DNA from: Hevea brasiliensis
Taxonomy: Eukaryota > Streptophyta > Magnoliopsida > Malpighiales > Euphorbiaceae
DNA length: 64,000 bases
Assembly: GCF_030052815.1 (NCBI RefSeq)
Contig: NC_079498.1
Location: 81,268,992-81,332,991 of the forward strand
Direction of reading: 5' to 3'
The notes beneath the pieces were generated by a model. The model was not told where the DNA came from. It saw nothing but the letters and a program-made list of their open reading frames with translations, and did not search any database. The position numbers were made by a program, and so were the translations under genes. Below, piece by piece: positions 22,997 to 35,190 of this stretch; within the stretch, counting starts at the first letter, position 1, and the number at the start of each line of letters is the position of its first letter.

Positions 22997-23845
22997 GTGT
23001 TAAACTGGGAAAAATGTCATTTCATGGTTCAGGAAGGGATAGTGCTTGGATATTTGGTGTCTAACAGGGGAACAGAGGTTGATAAAGCCAAGGTTGAAGT
23101 GATAAAAAAGATGCCCTCTCCCACCAATGTTAAAGGAATTCAAAGTTTTTTAGGGCATGCTAGGTTCTATAGATACTTTACTAAGGATTTTTCTAAAATA
23201 GCTAAACCTTTGTCTAATTTGTTAAGTCATGACACACCATTTGTATTTGACCAAGAGTGTTTGGATGCCTTTTGCAGGTTGAAGCAAGCTCTTATTACTA
23301 TACCAATCATGCAACCACCTGATTGGAGTTTCCCTTTTAAAATTATGTGTGATGCTAGCAACTATGCAATTGGAGCTATTCTTGGTCAAAGGAAAGATAA
23401 GACAGCTTATGCTATTTACTATGCTAGTAGAACACTGGATGAGGCTCAGATCAATTATGCAACAACTGAAAAGGAATTCTTAGCAATTGTCTTTGCATTA
23501 GAAAAGTTCAGACCTTACATTATTGATTCAAAGGTGGTTGTATTTTCAGATCATGCTACCATTAGGTATTTACTCTATAAAAAGGAGGCTAAACCTTGGC
23601 CCATTAGGTGGATTTTGATGCTCCAAGAATTTGATTTAGAAATTAGAGATAAGAAGGGAGCTGAAAATGTAGTTGCAGATAATCTTAATAGGTTGAAATT
23701 GGATGATGAAGAAATGGATGCAGTCCCTATTGATGAATTCCTTTTGGATGAGCAACTTTTCTCTCTTGTTGCTAAATTGCCTTGGTATACAGACTTGGTG
23801 AATTATCTATCTTGTGGAGTTTTACCTCTTGGAATGACATGGTAA
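22997..23845 (+). pseudogene. Athila RT connection and RNase H
   Basis: An open stretch of 282 codons in frame 2. It starts with the RT thumb ([35 protein letters not shown]). RNase H follows ([51 protein letters not shown]), ending with [12 protein letters not shown]. It stops at a TAA at 23843-23845; the same frame continues after it toward integrase. This domain would degrade the RNA template during reverse transcription. Confidence 0.9.
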
Positions 23846-23860
23846 CAAAAGAAAAAGTTT

Positions 23861-25075
23861 TTGCATGAGGCAAAATTTTATAGATGGGATGATCCTTTAC
23901 TCTTTAGAAGATGTTATGATGGTTTGATAAGAAAATGTATTCCTGATGAGGAGATAGAGAGTGTTATGCATTATTGTCATGTTTCTGATTATAGAGGACA
24001 CTTTGGAATCTCTAAAACAACTAGTAAAATTCTACAAGCTGATTTCTTTTAGCCAAACCTTTTCAAGAATGAGAGGAAATTGGTATTAGGATCTGATAAA
24101 TGTCAAAGGAGTGGAAATTTGTCAAAAAGAGATAAAATGCCCCAAAATGGTATTCTTGAGGTGGAATTATTTGATGTATGAGGAATAGATTTTATGGGCC
24201 CATTTACTCCCTTATATGGCAATAAATACATTTTAATTGGATTTAACTATGTGTCAAGGTGGGTAGAAGTTATTGCAACTCCAACTAATGATGCTAAGGT
24301 GGTAGTGAAATTTTTAAAGAAATTTGTCTTGAATAGATTTGGAGCTCTAAGGGCTGTAATTAGTGATGGGGGTTCACATTTTTGTAATAAGCAATTTGAG
24401 AGTTTATTGAGGAAGTATGGTGTAGTACACAAGATAGCTACCCCATACCACCCTCATACTTTAAGACAAGTTTAAATTTCTAATAGGGAACTCAAACATA
24501 TCTTAGAGAAAACAGTGAACAATTTTATGAAAGATTGGTCTATTAAATTATATGATGCTTTATGGGCATATAGGACTGCTTACAAAACCCCTATAGGAGC
24601 TATTCCTTTTAGGTTGGTGTATGGTAAGTCTTGTCATTTGCTTGTGTAGCTAGAGCATAGAGCATATTGGGCCATTCAGACTTTGAATTTTGATCTCAAA
24701 CAAGTTGGTGAGAAGAGGCTATTGCAACTTAATGAGCTTGAAGAATTGAGGATGGATGCCTATGAAAATGCCTACATTTATAAAGAAAGAACCAAAGCTT
24801 GGCATGATAAGCATCTCAAGAAAAAGGAATTTAAAGAAGGTGATTAAGTTTGTTGTTCAACTCAAGCTTGAAATTGTTTCCTGGGAAACTTAAATCAAGA
24901 TGGACTGGCCCATATAGAGTTTCTAAAGTTTTCCCTTATGGAGCAATTTAAATTTGGAGTGAAAAATCTAAGAATTTTAAGGTCAATAGGCATATATTGA
25001 AGCATTACATCATTGGAGAACCAATAAAGGGAGCAAGCTGTTACAAGCTCTCTAATCTCACACCTTCTTTTTAGT
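23861..25075 (+). pseudogene. Athila integrase, multiple stops
   Basis: The zinc domain (HYCHVSDYRGHFGISKTTSKI) lies at 23861-24049. Two Trp positions are stop codons: TAG at 24050-24052 and a TGA near 24179 just before GIDFMGPF. The catalytic core (FNYVSRWVEVIATPTND, AVISDGGSHFCNKQFE, HKIATPYHPHT) follows at 24194-24475. The rest of the core and the C-terminal domain read on to about 25075 through more stops (near 24475, 24648 and 24846). It is not functional. Confidence 0.88.
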
Positions 25076-26422
25076 GAAATGCACCAAGAGTCCAGCTAAA
25101 GACTATAAATTAATGCTCTTGGGAGGCATCCCAAGTTCTTTTATTTTGCTTTTGTTGATTTACTTTTATTTGCATTACTTCTATTTTTATCTTAAATCTC
25201 CCCAAATTCAATTTTTGACATTGTTGAATTTGGTCTTTTGTAGATGTATTTTAAAGGGATGAAGATTGTTGCATTGCTGGGGAGTTACTCTTAATATGAT
25301 ATTTTATCTATTAACTCTTCCAAGATTGAATTATATTCATTACTTTCTATGCAGGATCCCTTATCGGCTTATGCAGAAAAGTTCTTCAATAAAAGTTTTG
25401 TAGTATATGCTACTTGCTAATTCTTCTTTGTTGAGGTTGGGTGTATTATCTTTTATATATATGTGCTTATCATGATGATATTATGGTGAGTGGGTCATTT
25501 TTGTGGTTTTGAACTTAATTGGGTTGTGTGATTCAATTTGGACACACTGCATTTAATTGGCATAATTTGGAGTGCCTATTTTCTTTAGTGAATAGGTGCA
25601 ACTTTGTGTAGATTTTTATTGAGCATTAATGTGCTAAGCTGTTAATTTGCATGGTTTGAGTTGAAATGGCACTGTTTACACATATCTCTTATGCAGAACT
25701 TGCAATCACAAACTTGTATGGTGTAATTGAGATGGATTTTGCATTTGTTTATTTGTTTTTTATAATAATTTTTCATGATTTATGCTTCACAGGGTTGAAT
25801 TTCTTCATTTCCATGCATTTTCCAAATTTGCAATGCGCTCTTATTATGATTTGAATCTTGTTTAATTGTGCATAAGTAACTGCATAACTTGTGCAGTTTT
25901 TGGGTTTCACTTTTCCTTAAATTTCTTTTCTGCAAAATCTAAATAAGTGTGTGCATAACTTATACACTCTTGCATAACTTAATTTCTTGAAATTCTCATT
26001 TCTGTGAAATTCTGCATAACCAAGTGCATAACTTATGCACCACTGCATAACCAAATTTCCTAAAATTTCTTTTCAGCCGAAATTTGCATAAGAGCTTGCA
26101 TAACTTATGCGCTCTTGCACAACTAATTTTTCAGAAATTCCCATTCTTGTCGAAACCTGCATAAGAGCCTACATAAGCTATGCACATCCATTTTCACCTT
26201 ATGCAAAAATCCACATGTCCTGTGCAAATAAAAAAATCTTCACACACCCAACTTCCCACCTTCTACTTCCCATAATTACTGATCACGACCACTCTTCTCC
26301 CTATTTTTCTCGGTATCATTTCTTCATTTCCCTCTCTTTTCGTCGACCAAAACCCTAATTTCTCCTCTATTTCTTTTTTTCTCTTCTTCCCTCCTTCATT
26401 CCCATCATCATCGACCACTCCC
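25076..26422 (+). other. Athila spacer between pol and the extra ORF
   Basis: About 1.35 kb without convincing coding. From about 25865 to 26215 it is studded with short palindromic motifs of the form GCATAACTTATGC and variants (TGCATAACTTGTGCA, GTGCATAACTTATGCAC), which recur in the 3' region and in the LTR. The end (26280-26420) is C/T-rich and resembles a leader for the following ORF. Confidence 0.7.
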
Positions 26423-28090
26423 ATGGAAACTCCACCCCTTTCCCCTCAAGGCTCTCCTCTCCAAGTCACTCCCCTCTCTATTCAAGGCCTAAATCCTGAT
26501 TCCCCTCCACCACAAACCTCTCCTCCTCTCACTCAACCATCCACCTATAAAAGGAGAATTCGGTGCAAGAAAACCAGCCTCATCGCGTCTGCACCCCCTC
26601 CCACAAAGCGAAAAGAACCGCCCACCACTCCTATTTCTGAGCCTCCACCCAAAAACCCTAAGACTACGACTTCCAAACAAAAAGGGGCTAGTGCTTTTAC
26701 CTCTCACCCGTAAGCCAAGTCTCCCTCCTCTAGCAAGAAGCAATGTTTAGCAACTACAACACAGGTATCTAAATTGCCTTAGCCTCTTCTTGATGCAACC
26801 CATAAGGAAACTTTTAAGTGTTTAAAGGACAGGAAAGTGCAACCCACTAAGTACATTTCTGAAGATGCCCTCAAATCTATTGGTCTATTTGATAGTGTTG
26901 TTGCTTATCTTGATGGTCTAGGTTGGATGGATTTTGTGCATAAACAAGAGTTAGTTTATCTAGCCCTAGTTTTGGAATTTATATCCTCCTTTTCTGCTAC
27001 CTTAAAATTGCATGAGATAGATTACAAGCCAATTATGGAATTTAGGTGCTGTGGGTAGGATAGAGAGTTATCATTGGACCAATTTCATACTATCTTTGGG
27101 TTTGCTATTGATGGATCATTTAGGATCCCATATACAGGCACAGAGGTAGCAGATAAAGGAGTTTGGAATGTTGTTCAGTTTTGGAGAGATATTACAAACC
27201 AATCTCAGGGTTTTCATGCTGGCAGATCCAAGACATCCCAAATAACAGACCTAGCCCTTAGATTAATACATAGGCTTATTACTAGCACCATCTTGGGCCA
27301 AGGGACTAGCTCTAGTGCTGTTGGAAAATCTAACCTCTTTAAGCTTTGGTGTGCTTTTCACAAAGTCAAACTAACTCCTAGTTACTTCTTTTATGAACAT
27401 GTGTTGCACATTGCTACCAAATCTATGGGTGATATTATCATAGGTGGGCTCATAACTGTTATAGCCAAACACTTTGGCTTTGACCAGGAAGAGCATCCCT
27501 TACCTGCACTTACAGATACTCTATATTTTGATGCTCCTCACTTATTCAAGACTGGCTTCAATTTGCCACCATCTGACACTACACAGCCAGCGACAGACAC
27601 AGAACCATCTACACAGCCACAAAAACAATCTGCACCACCAGTCCAATAGCCTTCTGTTGATCCTGCATAACCTACACAGTCTACACAAGATATCCTAGCA
27701 GCATCTGCACAGCCAACACCCTTTGCAGCTGGACCATCTTCCTCCATAGCACCCCCTCCCTTCAACACTAAAGCCTTATTCACTTACTTTGAAAGGCTTA
27801 GTGATGATATATATTTTATGAATAGGAAGCTTGTCTCTAGTTTTGATACCCTTAAGGAGTGTCATGACCATCTTTTCGATCTCGTTATGGAGACTAGGGA
27901 CAAGCAAAAAGAGTTGAAAGAAATGATGAAGCAGCTTATGACTTTTCTAGGTATGCCACCTCTACCTCCATCACCTCCTTTAAAGCTACCCCTTCAGCAG
28001 CAGCCACCTCCATCCAGTCCACTAGCAGCTCCCTTGGACAAGGGCAAAACCATGGAAATAGATTTTTTTTTTTTTTTTGCTCTTGTTTAG
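26423..28090 (+). pseudogene. Athila extra ORF (env-position), five in-frame stops
   Basis: All pieces are in one frame from ATG 26423 to 28090 (556 codons), broken only by stops at 26711, 26780, 27056, 27647 and 27668. N-terminal about 100 residues are Pro/Ser/Thr-rich with basic clusters (KRRIRCKK, TKRKEP). The middle (26840-27540) is a globular domain (ISEDALKSIGLFDSVVAYL, LVLEFISSF, VWNVVQFWRDI, THRLITSTIL-like helices) resembling the extra protein of plant Athila/Calypso elements, whose role is unproven. The tail is Gln/Pro/Thr-rich, then a charged helix (KECHDHLFDLVMETRDKQKE) and a Pro-rich end. No signal peptide or membrane segment is evident, so 'env' would be a positional label only. 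Confidence 0.75.
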
Positions 28091-28716
28091 CTTCTAGGAA
28101 TTTTTATTTTTAGATGTGCCAGAACAATTTTATTTTTTTTTTAATTCTATTTCCTTGAAATACAATTGGATGGATATCCCCTTGGTTTTTCATTATTTCT
28201 ATTTGTCTTTGTTGTTCCTTTATGCAAGCTTGTCAATAGATTGTATATACTTACATACCTATGCAGTTGTTTTCAAGTTTTTCCTTGATATATCATTATG
28301 CTGCAGCTTTTCAGTATACTGCACCGGCTGTGAAACTGCTTATGCAACTAATTTTCAACTTATATTTCTCCTACATAGCTTATGCAACTCATGCTAGACT
28401 GCATAGCTTGAGCAGTCTCCTTATGCAACTATTCTGCAAAGCATTTATTCTGCATAGCTTATACAGCTTCCTTATGCATCATCATCATCTTTTCTATTTA
28501 CATTTTAGATGCTAAATTACTGCTTTATGCCAGGTAACTCCTTATCTTTGCTTTTAAATTTAACAATTCCTAGTTATTCCTCTTTACTTTAAATTTTCAT
28601 GCTGCACTGCCTTAGACATTGAGGACAATGTCTAATTTTGAGTTTGGGGGTGTGCATTTTGATTTTTGCTAAATTTTTCACATTTTGAGTACAAGAACAT
28701 CTCATCCCACTCCATT

Positions 28717-28762
<46 letters not shown>

Positions 28763-30277
28763 AAATATTTTGCATACATATTACACATACATACATATAT
28801 ATTACATATACATACATATATAGCACATTCACATACACATTATACATTAATTAGAAATTGTACATATTGCATAAAAATAGATTTCTTCCATTTAGTTAAT
28901 GCATTGCTCATTTTTTTTTTTTTTTTAGGAATCATGCATTCATGAAATAAAATTTTTGCCAAGTCCCTTTAGTTATGAGAGCTACTTAGTAGAGTGATTT
29001 AGCTTATCTTTGGTTGGGTTTGAGGATTGAAAGTTTCCTAAGAGCTACAAAGTTTTGAAGTGTCTATCCTTTGCCTATATCTTCTTAGCCAAAAAGCCAC
29101 CCAACTAGTCATTTAGAGATAGAAGTGTTTAGAGGAAGCTATAGGATAAAAGGTAGTCAAGTGATGTCTTACCAATCCTAGAACAAATTTTTTAAACCTT
29201 TTGAGGTGAAATACTAGCTTGTACTTGAAAAGAGAGATGATTAGGCATTCTTTGATTTAAACCTTTTCATTTTAAATATTTGGCCTTTTCCCAATTAAAA
29301 TTAACCCTTGTAAACCCCTTTGAGCCTTTATATTCCTAATTTTTCTTGAGACCCTTATTGCCACCTAACCAATGAACCAAACACTTCAACCCTTTTCATG
29401 AGAATAATTATTTATAATATTAGGTATGCTATAAAAAAAAAGAAAGAGAAAAAAATAATAATAAAAGGAAGAAGAAATGTTTGTCTTCTTGTAAAAGTGC
29501 TAGTATATGTGCTTTTCACTATTGTCATTCAAATTGAAAGAAATCCACCCAAAGTAATTAAAGGAAATGAGTTTGGGGGTGGTATTTTTAGGGACAATCA
29601 TCAAGAGAAGATACAAGATACAAGCTTAAAGTATCAAAGTGTCCCTTCATTTTATGTATTTTGTAAAATATGCTAGCACTTGAAAATTCTCATTGTGAAT
29701 TTCTCTCCTCTTTATATAAAAAGAAAAGAGAAAAAAAAAAGAAAAATTATAAAAAGAGAGAAAAAGAAAAAAAGAGAGGAAAGAAAAAAAATAAATAAGA
29801 AGTGTACCTTATGTTTTTAAGATTGAAAATATTCTCATGCTTTAAATACTTTTTACCCTTTTCTTCTTAGCCTCATTTTAAACCCCTTAGCCCCATTACA
29901 TCCCTGAAAAGACCTTTGATCTCTTGATAGTACTTGCTACATTAGTGGAGATAGGAGTAGGGAGTTTGCTTATAGGATTGGAAATTCATTCACTCATTCA
30001 TTAAATTCCATCATTCTATATAGAGACACTTTGGCTATTGATTGTTCTAAAATTCATGATTTCTCTTTTGAATGGTTGGTTTGGGAATTTTGGATGATAA
30101 TTGACTTGATGGTTAAGCGGTGAAAGCATGGATAAGCATTAGATTCTTTAGATCTTGAAGGACAGGTATATGGATTGTTGGTATGGCTATAAATATGTTA
30201 AGTTACTTTAATAGGTGATTTTTATAGCTCTTTGGACAAGGCAACCCTAAAATTTCATTATATTTTAAAGTTTGCTT
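28091..30277 (+). other. Athila 3' untranslated region
   Basis: About 2.2 kb with no supported gene. It holds more GCATA/TATGC motifs (28320-28480); a first polypurine-like module at 28621-28651 (GAGGACAA ... GAGTTTGGGGG); a TA microsatellite (28723-28759) followed by TACATA-type repeats to about 28850; and purine-rich low-complexity DNA (about 29430-29800). Such long AT-rich 3' regions are common in Athila/Tat elements. Confidence 0.7.
28723..28759. repeat. (TA)n microsatellite, about 18 units
   Basis: Uninterrupted TA repeat, flanked on the right by a degenerate ACATACATATAT stretch to about 28850. Confidence 0.95.
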
Positions 30278-30310
30278 GAGGACAAACAAATATTTGAGTT
30301 TGGGGGTATT
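30278..30310 (+). other. Polypurine tract of Athila L
   Basis: The module GAGGACAA...GAGTTTGGGGG, directly followed by TGATACATGG, which I take as the 3' LTR start. A similar module occurs 1.66 kb upstream at 28621-28651. Confidence 0.7.
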
Positions 30311-30856
30311 TGATACATGGATTTTGCATAGTCATTTAGGTTAAATTTCATGGCCATTTCATTTATTTGTTAGTCACTTCTAGCTAATTTTATTAGTTAT
30401 TTAGATAATTTTTCATAATTGTTAATTTTTGGTTTAATTTGTAATTTGCTTTGCTTTGTAGGTAAAAATGGTATTTTTGAGGGACTAAAAAGTAATTGTT
30501 CCAGTAAGGAGTGATTCTTGGAACCAAAAATATCAAAATAAAGCTTGAAAATTGAAGAATGCAAAATTGCCAAAGTCTGCATAACCTACTGCACAACTTA
30601 TGCAGTTCTACATAAGGAGAAGAAGCAAATTGTGAGCCTGTCGAAACCTACGTAACTTATTGCATGACTTATATAGATTCACGCCTTGCTTATGCAGCTT
30701 CACAGAAACCTGTATAACTTACTGCATAACTCATGCAGTCTCATGCCCTGCTTATGCAGATTCATGGAGGGAACAACTGCTGTGGCCGAAACTTGCATGA
30801 CTTGCTACATAACTTATGCAGTTCCACTTCTCACATATGCAACTACACGGAAATAG
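30311..30856 (+). repeat. Athila 3' LTR, first 546 bp
   Basis: It starts TGATACATGG after the polypurine tract and is rich in degenerate units around GCATAACTTATGCAG (30575-30845). It ends abruptly at 30856, where LTR sequence of G begins in mid-LTR. No second copy is in the window, so the boundary rests on the polypurine context. Confidence 0.65.
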
Positions 30857-33800
30857 CTAAGCATTTCTGCTTAGTGGTGCAATAGTATAACAAGAAATAA
30901 TATATACAAATAAAAAAAGAAATAACTCATAATTCGGATATCCATGAATCAATTATTCTAACTGTATTGTATTTTAAGTCTCTAAGGTTCTGCAAATTGT
31001 ATCTTTGTTATGTTTCTGTTGCTAATCTCTTTTACTCATTTCATTCAATGCTTAATTTAATTGTACTGAAATTTTCGTATACTTAACTTAACTTAACTGC
31101 CTGAATTGAATAATGTTTTAATTGACTGGCCACGTAGCCTATATACTGACCAGACTGGATAAACGGATATACTAGCACTGGGTACCTAGTACCTCAGGCC
31201 GTCACACCATCGGTCACAAAGTATCTCCCAGTGTGCAAACAGTGTGGCTAAAAAGCCATATAATCAATCAGGCATTAAGCCGAGTATAATAACACAATAT
31301 GTATAGCCATAGGCTATTAAAATCATTGATGGCATAATAAGCCATAAAACACAATATGATGTAAAGTCATTTACAGAACAGCTGTCAGAATCCTATTGGC
31401 ATGCCAACCTATCCAAACTAGTCAACTAGGCAAATTACGGCATATTACAATGTTACATATTTAATTCTTTATTCATAGGGTTTATACATCTTTATGCCTT
31501 TCACTGGTCAATAAAATTATTGACCTTTTTATGCATCACGGATAGGTTGATTCTAGCATCAACATGTCACAATTTACAATTCAATATGTTGTCAATATAA
31601 TGCAATTTACCCTTTTAACAAGTTGGCATTGCCAAATCACTTCAAGTATCATTTAATGTAATTACCAATTTTCAATTTTAGTGTGCTAGATTGGTCTAGC
31701 TTAAAGTCCTATTTCCCTTGGTTTTTAGCTTCTGGTCAAAAAAGAAAAATTGTAGCTCTATGTCTTATTGCACTCGGGGCAAAATTTCAGGTTATTATGA
31801 GTTGTATAGACCAAGATATGATTAATTTACTAAAGCTAGACAGATTGCACCTTTGGTGCAAAATTTGATCAATTTCTCAATTTTTGTGTGCTAGATTTGT
31901 CTAGCTTAAAGTCCTATTTCTCTTGGTACTATTCCCTTCAATTCATTTCATTAGTCAACCTATAATGTTAACCCTTGATGCACTCTACATAAGTCAATTT
32001 TAATGTTACCAATATGTCACATTTTATAGCCCTTTAGTGTTGGTATATATTACCAATTTCATTTCCAAGTGTATTGCATTTTATTGCAATTTACCGGATT
32101 TCGTTGTACTATTTTGACATAGCCGGACGACCTAGTTCCCTCAGTTTTTGGGTTTTGGTCCAAACTACAAACTTGTAGGTCTATGTCTTATTGCACGCGG
32201 GGCAAAATTTTAGGTCATTCTGAGTTGTGTAGACCAAGATCTGGTCAATTTACCAATGTTGGACAGAATGCACTAAAATAGTAGGCTTAGGTCATTTTTA
32301 GGCCACTTTTGGTTCGGCCAGTTTTGGTGCCTGAACTTGTGCAAGCCATTTGGGTTGGTTCTGGCCATTCCTAAGCTTTAGTGCCTTCATAAGAATTGTA
32401 GATCTATGTCTAAACTATTCATAGTAAAAATTTCAGGTCAATTGGACCTGTTTTGAGTGAGTTATGGTCATCCTAATGACTACTATTCATATGGTCAAAA
32501 ATCTGGGTTGCAAGGTTGCTATTCCGGATTTGGTCATTTTTAAGGTCAGATTCTAGGCAGAATTTTGGCAACATTTCTACATGAAAGTTGGCCTATTTGG
32601 TGTCTAGTTTCACCTCCCATTGGCTTCATACCAATTGGGTTTATAGTTTGGCACTTATGACCTAATTTAGGTACTGCCATCAATACACAACCTGCATAAA
32701 ACACATACACTTCCAATTTGATATTCCTTCTCCTCCTCATTACTTCAATATTCAATCAATGACACTTCCATATATATATGGTACACAATTCCAGCAACAA
32801 TTTTGGGCAGAATATTCAAGTGCTCAATGCACACAATTCACCATTAAGTTCAACATTCACTTCCACCAAAATTCAACATATCTCAATGTCAATATTACAC
32901 ATACACTTTAACATAATCATACTTCAATATCACTTACACATACTGCCCATAATTTAATACTAGCATATTTCATTAATAAACTACATATTCACACATAGAT
33001 TCATGATTTAATAGGCTGCCAAACATGGCAGTTTGCCAAAGCATCAAGACCCATATTCAAACCCTTAATTCAAGCACTAACATGCACATCATTGGATATT
33101 AACTTACTACCACTTCCATTTATGTTAATCAACCTTAATTTCCATCCATTAGAGGTAAGAAAAACTCAACTACAATAAACTTTCATGGCTGTCCAAAATT
33201 GAATATATCAATAACTCATTGAATCCTTTAAATTTCTTTACCATCCAACTCATCTCAACCTTAATACAAACTTTAATGAAGCAAGGGATGAAAAACTAGC
33301 ACTAACCTTTTTTGAGCTTCACCAAAACTTCATCAAATCCTCTTCTTTTTGCTTCCAACATACTACCCAAGGTGTGTGTGCAAGCTTTGATGAAGAAACT
33401 ATGCTGAAATGAGGACTTGAACATGGTTGCATGGTGGTTGAAGTGAGGTCGGCCATGGAGTTTCCATGGGGTAGTTTCGGCTGGTTATTTCCCAAGCTTG
33501 AAGATGATGATTTCTGCCCAATTCCACTTTGATATATCCCATTTATTTAAGGTTAGTGGAGCACTAACCAATAAATTAATGTTTAATGATTTAAAAGTTT
33601 CCTAATTTGCACATTTAGCTCAATTCTTTCACTATTTACATATTGTATCCCATTTTAATTTTTCATGACATTTCCTAAGTGCAATATCATTTATTTTTAA
33701 TGGAAATTTAGGTCAAAAGGCAACTCTAGGTGTCAAATGACCAAAACACCCCACTTCGGGTTATATTCCCGATTTTTCGATAACACCGATTTTTGTCTGT

Positions 33801-34170
33801 TTCTCGATTTTTCGTTTTTCTTTGTACTAATTTATTAATTTTTCTTTAATAATTCCAGTGTCAATTATATTTCACTAGACCTTTACTTACATCCCGGAAT
33901 TAAATTCTGAGGGTTCCCCGTGGTCCTGGGGTTGGCAACGGCCTTCTCAGTGCGGTCACCCATCGCTGCGGTGTCGGCTCGTTTAACTTAGCTTTTCTTT
34001 TCTCTCTTTCATTTGTCTTTGATTTTTCTTGCATTTTCTTCTTATTTATTTCATCATTATATGTCTGTTCATTATCACCGAAGTGTATTTCTAGACATTC
34101 CGACTTTTCGGGGCAGGCATTAGCCGTCGAAACAGTAGAATGTACGGACTACGAAAATGAGGATGTTACA
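30857..34170 (-). mobile_element. 3' LTR of gypsy element G, truncated
   Basis: It belongs to the same family as the E, I and K LTRs, ending GGATGTTACA at 34170. The first roughly 660 bp (plus orientation) are missing: it starts at the CTAAGCA arm of the LTR hairpin, which is at 12582 in E. It contains the TTGGCATGCCAA palindrome (31396-31407) and modules near 31743, 32166, 32389 and 32581. No gene is supported in this 3.3 kb. Confidence 0.85.
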
Positions 34171-35190
34171 ACTCTTCGCCTCTAAAAAGGAATTTTGTCC
34201 TCGAAATTTATCTGATTCAAACAACCGAGCTTATCCTTGTCTCATAATTTTATTCACTTTTCCATCATTTTTTTCCTCTGCCTTTAGTATTCCTACTCAT
34301 GAAATTCTATTATTCATTAGTTTCTTGATCTCTCATACTAGGTTTCTTTACCGGTCCTTCTGTCTCTTTTACCAATTTCAACTCTGTTAAATTACCCTTT
34401 GTCTAGGTATTCTGCATTTATCTCATACAAGACCTTATACCTTGGTATCTTCATGCTTATTTAATAAATATCACTATACACAAACTCCATCAATGGAAGG
34501 TATCTATTCTTGCTTCCGGAGAGAGCATCAATACAATTTCTAAATGTATTCTCAAATACCTACATCATTCCTTTCTGTCAAAAATATTAAAATACTGATA
34601 AGACTCCATATCGATGTCCAAATATCTTCACCCTCAAGGTGTTCTTATCTAATTTATAGCCATACTAAATTCTCAAAGCTTATAGCAATTTTTGTGGTAA
34701 TGGTAGTCCACATTAGTGTAACCGAGTCACTGACTCTAGCTACCTTAGAAGTGTAGCCTTTCGATAGGCTAGTTCTGAAGTTTTAAATTTCTGACTAGAA
34801 TTTTCACATTTATTTCCCGTAATAGTACTCTATTCGGGCGTAACTGTATCAAATTATAGATTACTTACAAATATTCTTATTTTATTCTACCACGAGGAAG
34901 CACGTAGCTCTACACGATAATCTCATGTCGGTACTGTAATCTGTAGCTTACAATACAAACATCGAGAACATTACGTAGTTATTACATTATAACCTCATGA
35001 ACTAGGTTTTCTACTTCTTTTTCTAATGCCCTCTGCGGCTCTAAGTCCATATCTTAACTTTGAATAATCAAAAGTAAACATATCTGCATTAGTGTCACCT
35101 TGGCACTTATGAATGCAATGCATGTATGCACACTATCTTTCCACTTATCTTTGCCTAGAAACGCCTAAACCGTGCTTTGATGCCACTAAA
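34171..35190 (-). pseudogene. Decayed internal region of G with integrase relic
   Basis: It starts with a polypurine-like tract (AGGCGAAGAGT on minus) and ends with a mutated primer binding site (35174-35187, TGGCATCAAAGC on minus). Between them, 34450-34560 read on minus is a strongly eroded integrase segment (FRNCIDALSGSKNRYLPLME), recognisable against the K integrase at 62000-62100. The rest cannot be assigned with confidence. At the position of the K 74-bp insertion the relic is continuous. No intact reading frame remains. Confidence 0.65.

Larger units (their letters stand above)
21024..30856 (+). mobile_element. Athila-type gypsy element L, truncated both ends
   Basis: A plus-strand Ty3/gypsy element. 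The 5' LTR and most of gag are missing because copia B is inserted at 21023/21024. Then follow the gag C-terminus and protease, RT, RNase H, integrase, a 1.35-kb spacer, an extra ORF in the position where Athila elements carry an env-like gene, a long AT-rich 3' region, a polypurine tract and about 546 bp of 3' LTR, which stops abruptly against element G at 30856/30857. The protein motifs (DLGAS protease, YPISDSTWVSPVHVVPKK in RT) match the Athila clade. Confidence 0.92.

Noticed and set aside
26423..28090. True retroviral-type envelope gene
   Set aside because: No signal peptide, transmembrane segment or cleavage site is visible; only its position after pol suggests the name.
29398..29676. 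92-codon Lys-rich ORF in the Athila 3' region
   Set aside because: Low-complexity purine-rich DNA; no domain, no conserved context.
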